From the NCBI GenBank assembly GCA_003697365.1, contig RFGP01000191.1, positions 1-45,756 of the forward strand: a stretch of DNA of 45,756 nucleotides. The letters are read 5' to 3'. Position 1 is the stretch's first letter. Every line of letters starts with the position of its first letter. The notes beneath the pieces were generated by a model. The model searched no databases and had not been told where the DNA came from. It worked only from the letters and a program-made list of their open reading frames with translations. This DNA is from Chloroflexota bacterium. Its GTDB lineage: Bacteria; Chloroflexota; Anaerolineae; Aggregatilineales; J027. Below are positions 9,225 to 20,000 of this stretch, one piece after another. A program made the translations under genes and the position numbers.

Positions 9225-11987
9225 ATGGCATCGCCCACTTGGCACACCCTAACAACTGATGAAGTGCTTCAACAACTACACACAGACGAGCGTCTTGGTC
9301 TCAATGAAGCAGAAATTGCAAAACGTCGAGAACAATATGGCTATAACGAACTTGAAGAGGCTCCACCGCGCACGTTTTGGCAAAGGTTACTCGATCAGTT
9401 TAATAATTTTGTGATTTATATTTTATTGTTTGCGGCAGCAATATCATTGGTAATAAGTATCTCAGAAGGCGAAGCACCTTATGAGTCCATCGCTATTCTA
9501 GCCATTGTTTTACTAAATACCATATTAGGGGTTGTGCAAGAAGGACGTGCGGAACAAGCACTGGCTGCACTTAAGAAACTTGCCTCTCCTGAAGCGCGTG
9601 TCCTTCGGAATGGACGCACTCTATCAATTCCATCTAGAGAGCTTGTTCCGGGTGACATTGTCTTATTAGAAGCGGGAGACAGTATCCCCGCAGATTTAAG
9701 GCTTGTCGAAGCGGTTAATTTGAGAATCGAGGAAGCCTCTCTTACAGGTGAGTCAGTTCCTGTTCATAAAGGCACCGAACCCACGCAAAATCCTGATGCC
9801 GTATTAGGTGATCGGCATAGTATCGCTTATATGGGGACGGTGGCAACTTATGGGCGAGGTAAGGGCGTTGTGATTGCCACAGGGATGAATACAGAGATTG
9901 GAAAAATAGCAGGACAACTTCAATCTACACCAGAAGAAGAAACGCCGCTGCAACGACAACTTAACAATCTTGGCCGCACATTAAGCATTGCTGCGTTGGC
10001 TATTTGTGGGCTTATTTTTGTCATCAGCGTTGTACAAGCCCTGAGCCATGATGAACCTGTTTTGAAGGCCGTTGAGGAAAGTTTCCTCATCGCAATCTCT
10101 TTAGCTATTGCAGCTGTTCCAGAAGGATTGCCAGCAGTTGTCACGATTAATCTCGCTTTAGGAATGCGAGAAATGATCAAAAGAAACGCTCTCATTCGAC
10201 GTTTGCCCGCAGTAGAAACACTAGGAAGCGCAGACGCAATATGTTCCGATAAAACTGGAACATTAACGCAAAATGAGATGACCGTAGTAAGACTTGTTAC
10301 CTTAACCGAACAATACGCAGTTAGTGGACAAGGCTATCAACCTGAAGGGACATTCTTTAAGGATAATAGCAATACACAGACAGAATTAAATGAAGATGCT
10401 AAGCGATTATTATTGGGCGGTTTGCTTGCCAATGATGCACGACTCGAAAAAGATGAACACGACGGCTATCGTATGATCGGCGATCCAACAGAAGGCGCAT
10501 TAGTTGTTGCTGCTGCTAAAGCTGGGCTGTGGCGCGAAGAAATTGAAAAGGTCTATCCACGCAAAGCCGAAGTTCCTTTCGATGCAGATCGCAAAAGAAT
10601 GAGCACAGTACACCCTTTTAATGAAAATGGAAAAAATGGTTACATAGCTTTTGTGAAGGGTGCACCAGACATATTGATCAATCTGTGTACTCATATTCGC
10701 GAAAATGGGCAAACCATCCCCATGACAGATGAGCACCGTCAAACCATGCTTCAATGTAATACGGCAATGGCAAATGAGGCTTTAAGGGTTTTAGCGGTCG
10801 CTGAAAGATATATGCCCTCCATCCCTAATGCTGTAGAAGCTAGTACTATTGAAGATGGGTTGGAGCTCGTCGGACTTATAGCAATGCGCGATCCAGCGCG
10901 TCCGGAAGTAAAAGCTGCTATTCAAAAAGCGCGCAATGCTGGCATTCGTACCGTTATGGTGACGGGAGATTACCCAGCGACAGCAAGGGCTATTGCTGAG
11001 GAAATTGGGTTATTACGTCCCAACGGCAGAGTCATTAGTGGTGCAGAATTGGAAAACATAAGCGACGATGAGTTAGACCAACTGCTTCCCACAACTGATG
11101 CTTTTGCCAGAGTTTCGCCTAACCACAAAGTTCGTATTGTAGATGCATTTCGTCGCGGTGATCATGTGGTCGCAATGACGGGAGATGGCGTGAATGATGC
11201 TCCAGCTCTAAAGCGTGCCAGCATCGGAATCGCAATGGGGATTACAGGCACAGATGTAAGCAAAGAAAGTGCTGACATGATTTTAACGGATGACAATTTC
11301 GCGAGTATTATCGCTGCTGTCGAACAAGGACGCATCATTTACGACAACATTCGTAAATTTGTATATTTCTTGCTCAGTTGCAATCTCGCAGAAATTGCCA
11401 CCATATTCACTGCCACGATCGTTGGTTGGGGGTCTCCGCTTACACCTATCCAACTTTTATGGTTAAATCTTGTTACAGATGGCGCACCAGCTTTAGCCTT
11501 AGGTGTGGAAAAAGGCGATCCAGACATTATGAATCGTCCACCACGTCGTCCGAATGAACCTATTATCAATCGTCCTATGCGTCTAGGAATGTTAATCCAA
11601 ACCATTGTGATGGCAGCAGTGACATTAATTGCTTTTTCAATAGGTCGAGAAAAGAGCTTCACACTAGGAAGCACTATGGCGTTTCTAACTTTATCTGGAG
11701 CGCAACTCATTCGCGCCTATAGCTCTCGTTCAGAATTATATTCTGTGTTTTCTTTAGGAGTTTTTAGCAATCGATATATGCAGTATGCTGTACTATCTTC
11801 AGGTATTGGCTTATTGCTGACGATATATGTTCCATTCTTTAACAACATCTTTGAAACAACACAACCAACGCTAAGCGAATGGGGAATTATTATCGTTTTG
11901 ATGTCAATACCAACGGTTATTGCCGAACTTTCAAAGCCATTTATACGCAAGATCGTTAATGTTCGCCCAATATCGCAACAAGGATAA
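9225..11987 (+). CDS. P2A-type calcium-transporting ATPase
   Basis: This 920-residue membrane pump couples ATP hydrolysis to Ca2+ export. Domains in order: N-terminal cation-ATPase domain with LGLNEAEIAKRREQYGYNEL, first membrane pair, actuator domain with the TGES loop (EEASLTGESVPV), helix M4 with AAVPEGLPAV, phosphorylation site CSDKTGTLTQNEM (Asp342), nucleotide domain with KGAPD, hinge MTGDGVNDAPALK, then M5-M10. Ca2+ ligand positions known from SERCA are retained: Glu in VPEGLP, Asn and Glu in LSCNLAEIA, and Asn, Thr and Asp in LNLVTDG. ATG 9225 is preceded by AGGA at 10 nt; the longer frame from TTG 9192 lacks a ribosome site. It is followed after 5 bp by a kinase gene, so they form an operon. 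A Mn2+ or Na+/K+ role is less likely given the conserved Ca2+ ligands. Confidence 0.93.
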   Translation: MASPTWHTLTTDEVLQQLHTDERLGLNEAEIAKRREQYGYNELEEAPPRTFWQRLLDQFNNFVIYILLFAAAISLVISISEGEAPYESIAILAIVLLNTILGVVQEGRAEQALAALKKLASPEARVLRNGRTLSIPSRELVPGDIVLLEAGDSIPADLRLVEAVNLRIEEASLTGESVPVHKGTEPTQNPDAVLGDRHSIAYMGTVATYGRGKGVVIATGMNTEIGKIAGQLQSTPEEETPLQRQLNNLGRTLSIAALAICGLIFVISVVQALSHDEPVLKAVEESFLIAISLAIAAVPEGLPAVVTINLALGMREMIKRNALIRRLPAVETLGSADAICSDKTGTLTQNEMTVVRLVTLTEQYAVSGQGYQPEGTFFKDNSNTQTELNEDAKRLLLGGLLANDARLEKDEHDGYRMIGDPTEGALVVAAAKAGLWREEIEKVYPRKAEVPFDADRKRMSTVHPFNENGKNGYIAFVKGAPDILINLCTHIRENGQTIPMTDEHRQTMLQCNTAMANEALRVLAVAERYMPSIPNAVEASTIEDGLELVGLIAMRDPARPEVKAAIQKARNAGIRTVMVTGDYPATARAIAEEIGLLRPNGRVISGAELENISDDELDQLLPTTDAFARVSPNHKVRIVDAFRRGDHVVAMTGDGVNDAPALKRASIGIAMGITGTDVSKESADMILTDDNFASIIAAVEQGRIIYDNIRKFVYFLLSCNLAEIATIFTATIVGWGSPLTPIQLLWLNLVTDGAPALALGVEKGDPDIMNRPPRRPNEPIINRPMRLGMLIQTIVMAAVTLIAFSIGREKSFTLGSTMAFLTLSGAQLIRAYSSRSELYSVFSLGVFSNRYMQYAVLSSGIGLLLTIYVPFFNNIFETTQPTLSEWGIIIVLMSIPTVIAELSKPFIRKIVNVRPISQQG

Positions 11988-11992
11988 AAAAC

Positions 11993-14900
11993 ATGGCCGA
12001 GATTAGCAACACGCTTGATGACATTATCATTGGGCAAAAGGTTAGCGGATGCCTCATTATCGAACGCATTGGCAAGGGGGGTATGGCTAGCGTTTATCGA
12101 GCAATTCGCGATGGTGATGAGTCGTCTGTAGCAATTAAAATCCTCACACAGCAAATCGCAGAGTCCGATAATGGTATTGCGCGCTTTCAAAGAGAGGCGC
12201 GCTTGATGCAAAGTTTACAGCATCCCCACATTTTACCTGTATATGAGTATGGAACACTCGGCAGCTTGATCTACCTCATCATGAAACTTGTAGAAGGTGG
12301 TTCCCTAGAAGCGCTGCTAAAGCAAGGTCGTTTATCCATTGATCTCACATTGAAAATGCTGGCAGAGATTACTTCGGCTCTTGATTATGCCCATGATCTC
12401 GGCGTAGTACATCGAGACTTAAAACCAGCAAATATCTTGCTAGATATAGATGGTACCACTTACTTAACTGATTTCGGCATTGCTAAATGGAAAGAAGAAA
12501 GCATCGGCTTAACATTAACAGGTATGGTTCTTGGAACGCCGGGCTATATGGCACCAGAACAATGGCGCACAGACCCCGTTGATCGTCGTACAGATGTGTA
12601 TGCACTCGGCGTAATGACTTTTAAAATGTTAACAGGGCGTTTGCCATTTAATGCAGAAACGCCCTTTAGCTTGATGTATAAGCACCTCGATGAACCGCCG
12701 CCATTAGCCACAGACATTGTTCCAGAGCTTGAGCCCAGTTTAGATTATGTGATTCAGCGCGCACTGCAAAAAGAGCCAGAATTCCGTTATCCAACAGCTG
12801 GAGATTTTTTCGCCGCGCTGCAAGATGCGCTTAGCGGAACGCTTGCGCAACCACTTTTAGACGTTCCTAATCCTGATGAAGCAACTGCGGTAATAGCAGA
12901 GGGTGTCGTGAATGTTTCGCATCAAACAATACAAACACAAGGGCAATACCCACTAGCAGTTGCTGTTGGCGCAAGAGCACTTATTAATCGGGGACGAGAG
13001 GCCCTGCGTGAGGCAAAAAACGACGAATTACGTCATGCCATAGCAGGTGCATTCATTACCTATGTGCAAAATTTGCAAGAACGCATCAAAGAATCCCCCA
13101 CACTTGTTGGCCCTTATAAAGCCCTAGAATCCTATGATATTTCGGATAATCGCCTATTCTTCGGTCGAGAAAAAGCAATTGATGAAATGCTAGCGCGTGC
13201 CCCATTTTCCAAATTCACAGTACTTCATGCTGAAAGCGGGGCCGGCAAAACCTCTTTGATCCGAGCGGGATTGATGCCACGTTTACTAGCAGGTGGGTTT
13301 TTACCGTTATACATTCCTGTTCGTATTAGCTCGCCGCACGAGGCGCTAAAAAGACTTTTGCTTCCCCCTGAATTTGATGCGAAGCAACTTCGTTTGCTAG
13401 ACGTGCTGCGCTTAGTCGCTGACATAGTTGGGCCAACCCGCGAAATTTTTATATTCTTTGATCAATTTGAGACATTTTTTACAGATGTGTTTACAGACCT
13501 AGAACGCCGTGAATTTATTCAAGAACTAGCGGCTTGTATTGATGATCCTTTGTTGCAAGTGCGTGTTACCTTAGCAATGCGTACAGAATATTTTGGATTA
13601 GTAGCGAACTTTCAACCGCATATCGCTCAGCCATTTGAGCGCGAGTACCTACTTAAGCGCCTAACTCGTGCTGAAGCTGAACGCGCGTTACTATTCCCTG
13701 CACAAGAGGAGGGTTACACCTACGAGAGCGATCTTGCCGAAAGAATTTTAGATGATTTGGCTGATGAAAACGGAGCTATAGCGCCTCCACAACTTCAACT
13801 AGTAGGGACAGCACTTGTTGAACAACTTCCTCCAAACGAAAAGTTTATAACTCTTAAAATTTATGAAGCTGCAGGCGGAGCAGAAGGAGTGCTTGGCAAT
13901 TATCTCAAGCGAATGCTCGAACGCCTTCCTAGCGATCAACGCGAAGTTGGCCGTGTGGTTATTGAGAATCTTGTCCGTGATGATAGCACACGCGCTGTTC
14001 GCACAGCTGACGAATTACGTGCAATCTTAGCAGCTCGAAATATTCCAACAAATAATTTAGAAAAAGTCTTGTTGATCTTACGCGAAGGACACTTACTACG
14101 TGTTCTTGACACTGAAAAAGGTCAAGCCTATGAGCTCGTGCATGATTATTTGGCGCAACAAATCCAAGTTGATCCAGAAACAGCTGCTTTGCGCGCTACT
14201 CAAGAACTCTTAGAACGACGGCTAAAAGATTATCAGCAAATTAAATCGCTACTAACTCCAGAAGAGTTAAATATTATTCGCACTCATCGCCAACGCCTAG
14301 CGATTAGTCCTATGGCACAAGAATTAATTACTATTAGCGAGCGCACACATCGCCGCCAACGCCGAAGAACTACCGCACTGATAGTAGGCACTATGGTTGG
14401 GTTAATTGGGGCACTTGCCATTGGGCTGGTGCTACTTATCCGTGAGAATGAAAATCAGCAACGCCAGCTTGAATTAGCAGCCGCTGCAGCTGCTGAGCGT
14501 GACGAAAAACTTATCCAAGAATCTGAACGTTTAGCAAACTTAGTGGAAGACTATATTGAAATTGATCCTATGGTGGCATTGAATCTAGCACTAGCCGCTG
14601 TTACACCACGAGATCGTCCTTATGTATCATCAGCAGAATTTGCGCTAAGTGTAGCAGTGCAGAATGTCAAAGAAGCGCTCTATCTAGAAGCAAACACAAA
14701 TACTATAGGCGCAATTTGGTCGCCCGATGAAACACAAATTTTATGGTGGAGTCGAGATGCTGTTACCCTTACTAATGCCAGCTCTGGAGAAACCATCGCT
14801 CAACTCACAACCGATCAAGCAGTTGTTTTGTCAGCAGCATTTGGAACAAGTGGGCGTGAAGTGTTATTAGGGGATGAACAAGGTCGCTTAGCTTTTTATA

Positions 14901-17002
14901 CTATTACAGACACTTTTGAACTTGAATGGGAACAGCCCAATGCGTATCAAGACCCAATTCGTGGTATGACATGGTTATCAGACCAAGAGCTTTTCTTAGT
15001 ATGGAGTGTTGAAACGCCCGGCTTCAATCGTGGCAGCACCGCACTTTGGGCACCTAATGGAGAGTTGTTTGCCAGCATCGAAGGAACTTACCCTCAACTT
15101 AGCCACAACAGAAACTTCATTGCTACACGTGATACAAGTCAACAAGTTCACTTATTGGATTTAAATGATAAAGAAAGCTATACCATCCAAACTGGAAATA
15201 ATACGCTTGATTTCGTTGGCTGGTCACATGGCGATCAATTCATTGTTACTTGGGGGCTCAATTCGCCTATACAGATTTGGGATGCTGAATCTAGAGAACT
15301 CCTCAATACGATTCAGACTGAGCAACCAATAACAGCTATACACTTATCTAGCACCGATCTTATTGCTGCTCTAACTGAACAGCAAATTTTCATCTGGGAA
15401 GCTGCGACAGGAGAACTTGTTCAAGTTTTACAGCCAAACGGCCCCAATCTTGAGAATCTCTTGTGGCATCCTGCGGGTATCCAACTTCTAGCCATAGGAC
15501 AACCAGAGTCGATAACGCTGTGGAATACTGCTGACTGGCAAAAAGTGGAGTTACCCGATCTCAGTACACAAGTCTTCGTGACAGATACATTTAATACAGC
15601 TTCATGGAGCCCGTCTGGGCAATATGTCACGATCACAATCGACACTTTAGACCCAGAACTTTCATCGGGCATTCTTATTTGGGACACAACTAACTCTGTA
15701 ATTGTAGATGTATTGCGCGGACATACCGAACGTATCATACAAACAACGTGGGATATGAACGAGCGCAGATTGTTAAGTGTAGGCGGACGAGATCAATCAG
15801 TACGACTATGGCGTGTTATAGAAGACCCATCTCGCACTCAATATGGTGAAATTGCACGATTTATCAGCGATGATAGTCGCGTTGTAACAGCTGTCTGGAA
15901 TCTTGATGAAACCCTTGTTGCCACTGGACATGACAACGGAGTAGTCCGTATATGGAATGTTACCAACGGGGAAATTTTACATACACTAGAAGGACACACA
16001 GCAGCAGTAGATGTCATCGAATGGTCTCCTAATGGAGCACAATTGCTCAGTGGCAGCGACGATGGACTAGCTATTATATGGGATGTTGCTAATGGCGAGA
16101 CGCTACAAATTCTGCCTCATCGCTATGATAATCAATTATGGAAAGTGTGGTCAGCAGATTGGCATCCAAATGGAAAACTTGTATTAACAACAAGTGATGA
16201 TGGGGCAATACGTGTGTGGGATACACAAACAGGCGAGGAGCTAAAATTCCTAGCAAATAGCTATCGACTTGCTGATGATAGTATACCCGGTACAGGAACA
16301 ACCTCTGCATTTTGGAGTGATGATGGCACCAAAATTTTAGCCTCTAGTGACGATGGGGCGGTACAAGTATGGGATGTTGAATCAGAAACCGTTGAACTCT
16401 CGCTTTTCACTGATCTTCTCATAGCCTTTGGCGCAAAATGGAATAGTGATGAATCACAAATCCTTGTATGGGGAGCAGGATTATTTGATCTGGCTTTTGC
16501 GGGGGTTTATGATGCCAATAGTGGTGATCTACTTTTTGATCTTGTTGGGCATGAAGATTGGATTATCAGTGCTGATTGGAATCCCGATGAATCACGTATT
16601 TTGACAAGTGGGCGTGATACCACCATTCGTGTATGGGATGCAAAAACCGGTGAGCCGATTTACCAGATCACAGCGCATCGGGATTCTGTGCCTGAGGTAT
16701 TATGGAGCCCTGATGGACTAAGATTCCTTAGTCGTAGTGTTGATGGAACAGTGCGCGTGTGGGAAGCAAACGATGGAGTGGAATTATACCGTGTGGTTTT
16801 AGGGAGTTCAGCACGTCCTACTGATATACAGTGGAGCCAAGCCAGTAACCGCATCCTTGTAGGAGTTTCAGAAGATAAGCAAACGGGTACTGCGCGCATT
16901 ATCAATACACAAAACGATCTTGATGCACTTATTGACTATGCAGAGTCGCTAATCACACGTGCACTGACCCCTGAACAACGTCGTCAATTTTTAGGACAAT
17001 AA
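11993..17002 (+). CDS. Ser/Thr protein kinase - STAND ATPase - TM - WD40 signalling protein
   Basis: The 1669-residue protein has four parts. Residues 15-280 are an active-looking Hanks-type kinase: glycine loop IGKGGMASVYRA, VAIKIL lysine near 46, HRDLKPANILLD near 141, DFGIAK near 160 and GTPGYMAPEQW near 181. Residues 385-760 are an nSTAND NTPase: FFGREKAIDEML, Walker A HAESGAGKTSLIRAG near 412, Walker B IFIFFDQFE near 485. A membrane helix follows at about 793-815, with RRQRRR just before it. Residues about 880-1640 are WD40 repeats with many WSPDG/WNPDES and RVWD units, about a dozen or more blades. The basic flank places the kinase inside and the propeller outside the cell membrane. It starts 5 bp after the Ca2+-ATPase gene with AAGGAT upstream, so co-expression is expected and the pump may be a substrate; that last point is speculation. 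It converges on the cyclase gene with an 8-bp gap. Confidence 0.93.
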   Translation: MAEISNTLDDIIIGQKVSGCLIIERIGKGGMASVYRAIRDGDESSVAIKILTQQIAESDNGIARFQREARLMQSLQHPHILPVYEYGTLGSLIYLIMKLVEGGSLEALLKQGRLSIDLTLKMLAEITSALDYAHDLGVVHRDLKPANILLDIDGTTYLTDFGIAKWKEESIGLTLTGMVLGTPGYMAPEQWRTDPVDRRTDVYALGVMTFKMLTGRLPFNAETPFSLMYKHLDEPPPLATDIVPELEPSLDYVIQRALQKEPEFRYPTAGDFFAALQDALSGTLAQPLLDVPNPDEATAVIAEGVVNVSHQTIQTQGQYPLAVAVGARALINRGREALREAKNDELRHAIAGAFITYVQNLQERIKESPTLVGPYKALESYDISDNRLFFGREKAIDEMLARAPFSKFTVLHAESGAGKTSLIRAGLMPRLLAGGFLPLYIPVRISSPHEALKRLLLPPEFDAKQLRLLDVLRLVADIVGPTREIFIFFDQFETFFTDVFTDLERREFIQELAACIDDPLLQVRVTLAMRTEYFGLVANFQPHIAQPFEREYLLKRLTRAEAERALLFPAQEEGYTYESDLAERILDDLADENGAIAPPQLQLVGTALVEQLPPNEKFITLKIYEAAGGAEGVLGNYLKRMLERLPSDQREVGRVVIENLVRDDSTRAVRTADELRAILAARNIPTNNLEKVLLILREGHLLRVLDTEKGQAYELVHDYLAQQIQVDPETAALRATQELLERRLKDYQQIKSLLTPEELNIIRTHRQRLAISPMAQELITISERTHRRQRRRTTALIVGTMVGLIGALAIGLVLLIRENENQQRQLELAAAAAAERDEKLIQESERLANLVEDYIEIDPMVALNLALAAVTPRDRPYVSSAEFALSVAVQNVKEALYLEANTNTIGAIWSPDETQILWWSRDAVTLTNASSGETIAQLTTDQAVVLSAAFGTSGREVLLGDEQGRLAFYTITDTFELEWEQPNAYQDPIRGMTWLSDQELFLVWSVETPGFNRGSTALWAPNGELFASIEGTYPQLSHNRNFIATRDTSQQVHLLDLNDKESYTIQTGNNTLDFVGWSHGDQFIVTWGLNSPIQIWDAESRELLNTIQTEQPITAIHLSSTDLIAALTEQQIFIWEAATGELVQVLQPNGPNLENLLWHPAGIQLLAIGQPESITLWNTADWQKVELPDLSTQVFVTDTFNTASWSPSGQYVTITIDTLDPELSSGILIWDTTNSVIVDVLRGHTERIIQTTWDMNERRLLSVGGRDQSVRLWRVIEDPSRTQYGEIARFISDDSRVVTAVWNLDETLVATGHDNGVVRIWNVTNGEILHTLEGHTAAVDVIEWSPNGAQLLSGSDDGLAIIWDVANGETLQILPHRYDNQLWKVWSADWHPNGKLVLTTSDDGAIRVWDTQTGEELKFLANSYRLADDSIPGTGTTSAFWSDDGTKILASSDDGAVQVWDVESETVELSLFTDLLIAFGAKWNSDESQILVWGAGLFDLAFAGVYDANSGDLLFDLVGHEDWIISADWNPDESRILTSGRDTTIRVWDAKTGEPIYQITAHRDSVPEVLWSPDGLRFLSRSVDGTVRVWEANDGVELYRVVLGSSARPTDIQWSQASNRILVGVSEDKQTGTARIINTQNDLDALIDYAESLITRALTPEQRRQFLGQ

Positions 17003-17010
17003 TAAACTGT

Positions 17011-20000
17011 CTAGCTGAATAGGGCATTATCAGACTCATGTATGGTAATGCCCATCTGATCAAAGTATTGCTGAGCAGAATCCAATAGTAACTGATCCTT
17101 GTTCACCCTTCCTAAGTAAAACTCAGCAATGGCTTTTTCGTAAGCCATCTTTTTTCGTTCTGCTAGCTGCAAAGCCCTTCGTAGAGTCTTTATCATAGGC
17201 TTAGATGAGTCGGGGTAAATGAATCTGGAAGCCAATGCTTGCAAAATATAATAGCGTGGCTGCAAGATAGAAAATGTTCTTGAAAATCGCTTAAGCGCCT
17301 TTAAGTAATATTGAAGCTGTTTAACTTCTATAGCGCCAGTATTTTGTTGTCTTATCCATAAAGCAGCTAGAATGCGGTAAGTATAGGCTCCGGCCCCAAC
17401 ATAATTTAATAAAGCACGCTTTGCTAGGGCAGTATCAATATCCTTAAGGTAAGCCTCAGCGGATGAGAAATCCCCAAGACGAACGGCACCATAAGCTAAT
17501 ACTCCTAAATTATTAAGGTAAGCTGCGCGGTCTGTTGTCGCTTGTAACAATTGTTGTGCTGCCAAGCCCATATCATACGCGGCTTGAAAATCTCCTCGCA
17601 AAGCTGAAAGACTTGCCCTGCCAATAATTGCCCATGCTGTATATTCACGATTACTACTTATCGCTGCCACTTGTTCCAATTGATCAAATTGAGCTGAAGC
17701 TAAGGTGAGTTGTCCTTGCAAAAGCTGCGTAAACCCTAAAAGTGCTAACGCTTCACCGCTTCCTGTAATATCACCAAGTTGCCGATAGAGATTGATGGCA
17801 TACTGAATATAGTCAGTTGCAACTTGCCATTCGCCGCGTGCTGCATGATATAACCCCAAACGAGTATATACAGCAGCAACTGTTTGTTTATCCTGTTGTT
17901 CAATCTGACGCATAACCTGCGCAGCATAATATTGAGCTTGCCGATGCCACCGCAAAAGCCCTAAACTTACGACAAAATTACTTCTTGCAATTGCTAGTTC
18001 TGGTGTTGGTCTACCTACGCGCTCCGCAATATTTAGCATATATATGCCAGCATAAAAAGAAAGTATCCCTTGATTTTTGAAATAATAAATTTCTTGCAAA
18101 CGCCTTAATGCACGCGCTATTTGCAATAAGGTCTGATGACGTTTTGTATCATGGCTAGTGAAAAGTCGAGGCAAAAAACGATGCAATATTTGAGTTAAGG
18201 CTTGCTTTAATATACCTAAATAAACAGCACGCACACTCTGTGGCCAAGCTAATCCAAGATTTTTTAATATTTCTTTGAATTCAAACTCACTGTCATCTAA
18301 ATTACCAATACCCCAATGTGCTTCTCCAAGCAATTCTGACCACCGAAGACGACGTGTAGAGTTGATGTTTTGCTCTAACATTTCTGCTTGTTCTAAAAAA
18401 TCAATGACTTCAGCATATGCACCATCATAGCGGGCCTTTTGCGCAGCTTTTTCGTAATAATCAATAGCCAATTTATTATTACCACCTTGTTGCCAGTGAT
18501 ACGCCAACAAAGCATAAAATGGCGATAAGTCATAAACATAGTTGCGCTCAAACCACTTTGCAATCTCAAGGTGAAGTTCTTTGCGCTGGGCAAATGCCAT
18601 TAAATCATAAGCAACATCTCGCACAAGACGTTGCTTAAACTGAAAGATGTCTTCCGATGACACCCTTTCAACCAAATCAAGGGCTTGTAAATCTTCTAAA
18701 TACACATCCACTTGGTGACGTTCATCAGCTATTGGAAAAATATCTTGTAGTGTTTGGTATAGGAAAGATTCGCCAATAACACTTGCAACCTTAAGTGTCA
18801 GTTGTAAATTGGGTGGCAATCGATCAATGCGTGCCGTCATCACATCTCGTAATGTGCTAGGGATGGCTAATTCGTCAGGTGTTTTAATTTCTGCGCGCAA
18901 CCGACAATGCCCATTAACATTTTCAATATAGCCACCATCTCGCATAGCATAGATAAGTTGATCGGTAAATAATAAATTCCCATGCGCTTTAGCAAACACA
19001 ATATCTGTGATTCGCTCTGAAACAGTTGAAGCATCTAAGCGCCGCGCGATCAGTTTCGCTGTTTGTTCGCGACTCAAAGGTTGTAATTCTATCTCTATAG
19101 TTTGAGGCAATGTTCGCAGTTGCAGAGCCTCATTTGGCAACTTGTTGCCACTACGAAACGAAAGCACCATCATCACAGATGGCATTCTTTGAGCGACTGT
19201 TCTTGCCAAAGCCCAACTTGCTGAATCCATCCAATGGGCATCGTCAAGAACAATAAGCATAGGGCGATCGCGACTATGCAAGCTCAGAATTTGCATCAGC
19301 AGCCAGCGCGTATTTTCGGCGCGTATTTCACCCGTCATAGCGTTGGTTTCGTCATTTTCGGGAATATCAAGTGGCAAAATTGAATTCAGCAATGGTGCTA
19401 GGCGTGCAAGTTGTGGTTCTATTGCTAGCTTCGCCAGAATCGTCAAGCTACGAGATCGAGTTTTGCTTAGATTGCTAACTTCAAAAATAGCCGAGAGGGG
19501 GCCACTCCAGCCATGATATGGCGAAGCGCGATCTACAAATTCGCCCTTCCCAAACAAAACACGAAACCCTTGATGACGTGCACTACGCATGAGAGTTTCT
19601 AGTACACCAGATTTACCGCTACCATCATCACCGCTAAGCAAAACCGCTTTTGATTCCCCATCTTTTACTTCGCGAAGGATATTCTCTAGTTGGGTGATTT
19701 CATCCTCGCGCCCCAGAACCTCATCATGATTTTGGTCAATTATTTCATCAAAAATAGGCAAAAATATACGTACGGGTTCATCAAAACCTTTAAGTGGCAA
19801 AGCAGGTTGCTCAGAAACTCGCATATAATTTCTTATATACTGATATGTAGCAAAATCGCACAGTATTGTATTAGGGGGAGCAATTCCCATTAAACGTGCT
19901 GCAAGAATAACGACATCACCCACAATCGCGTATTCACGACGAATGCGGTTTCCAACAGGGCCACAAAATGCCAATCCTGTAGATATGCCCACTTTACAGC

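Noticed and set aside
11717-12211. 164-codon minus-strand open frame across the ATPase/kinase junction
   Set aside because: It runs antisense to two genes with clear motifs, and its composition is unlike a real protein; it is a shadow frame.
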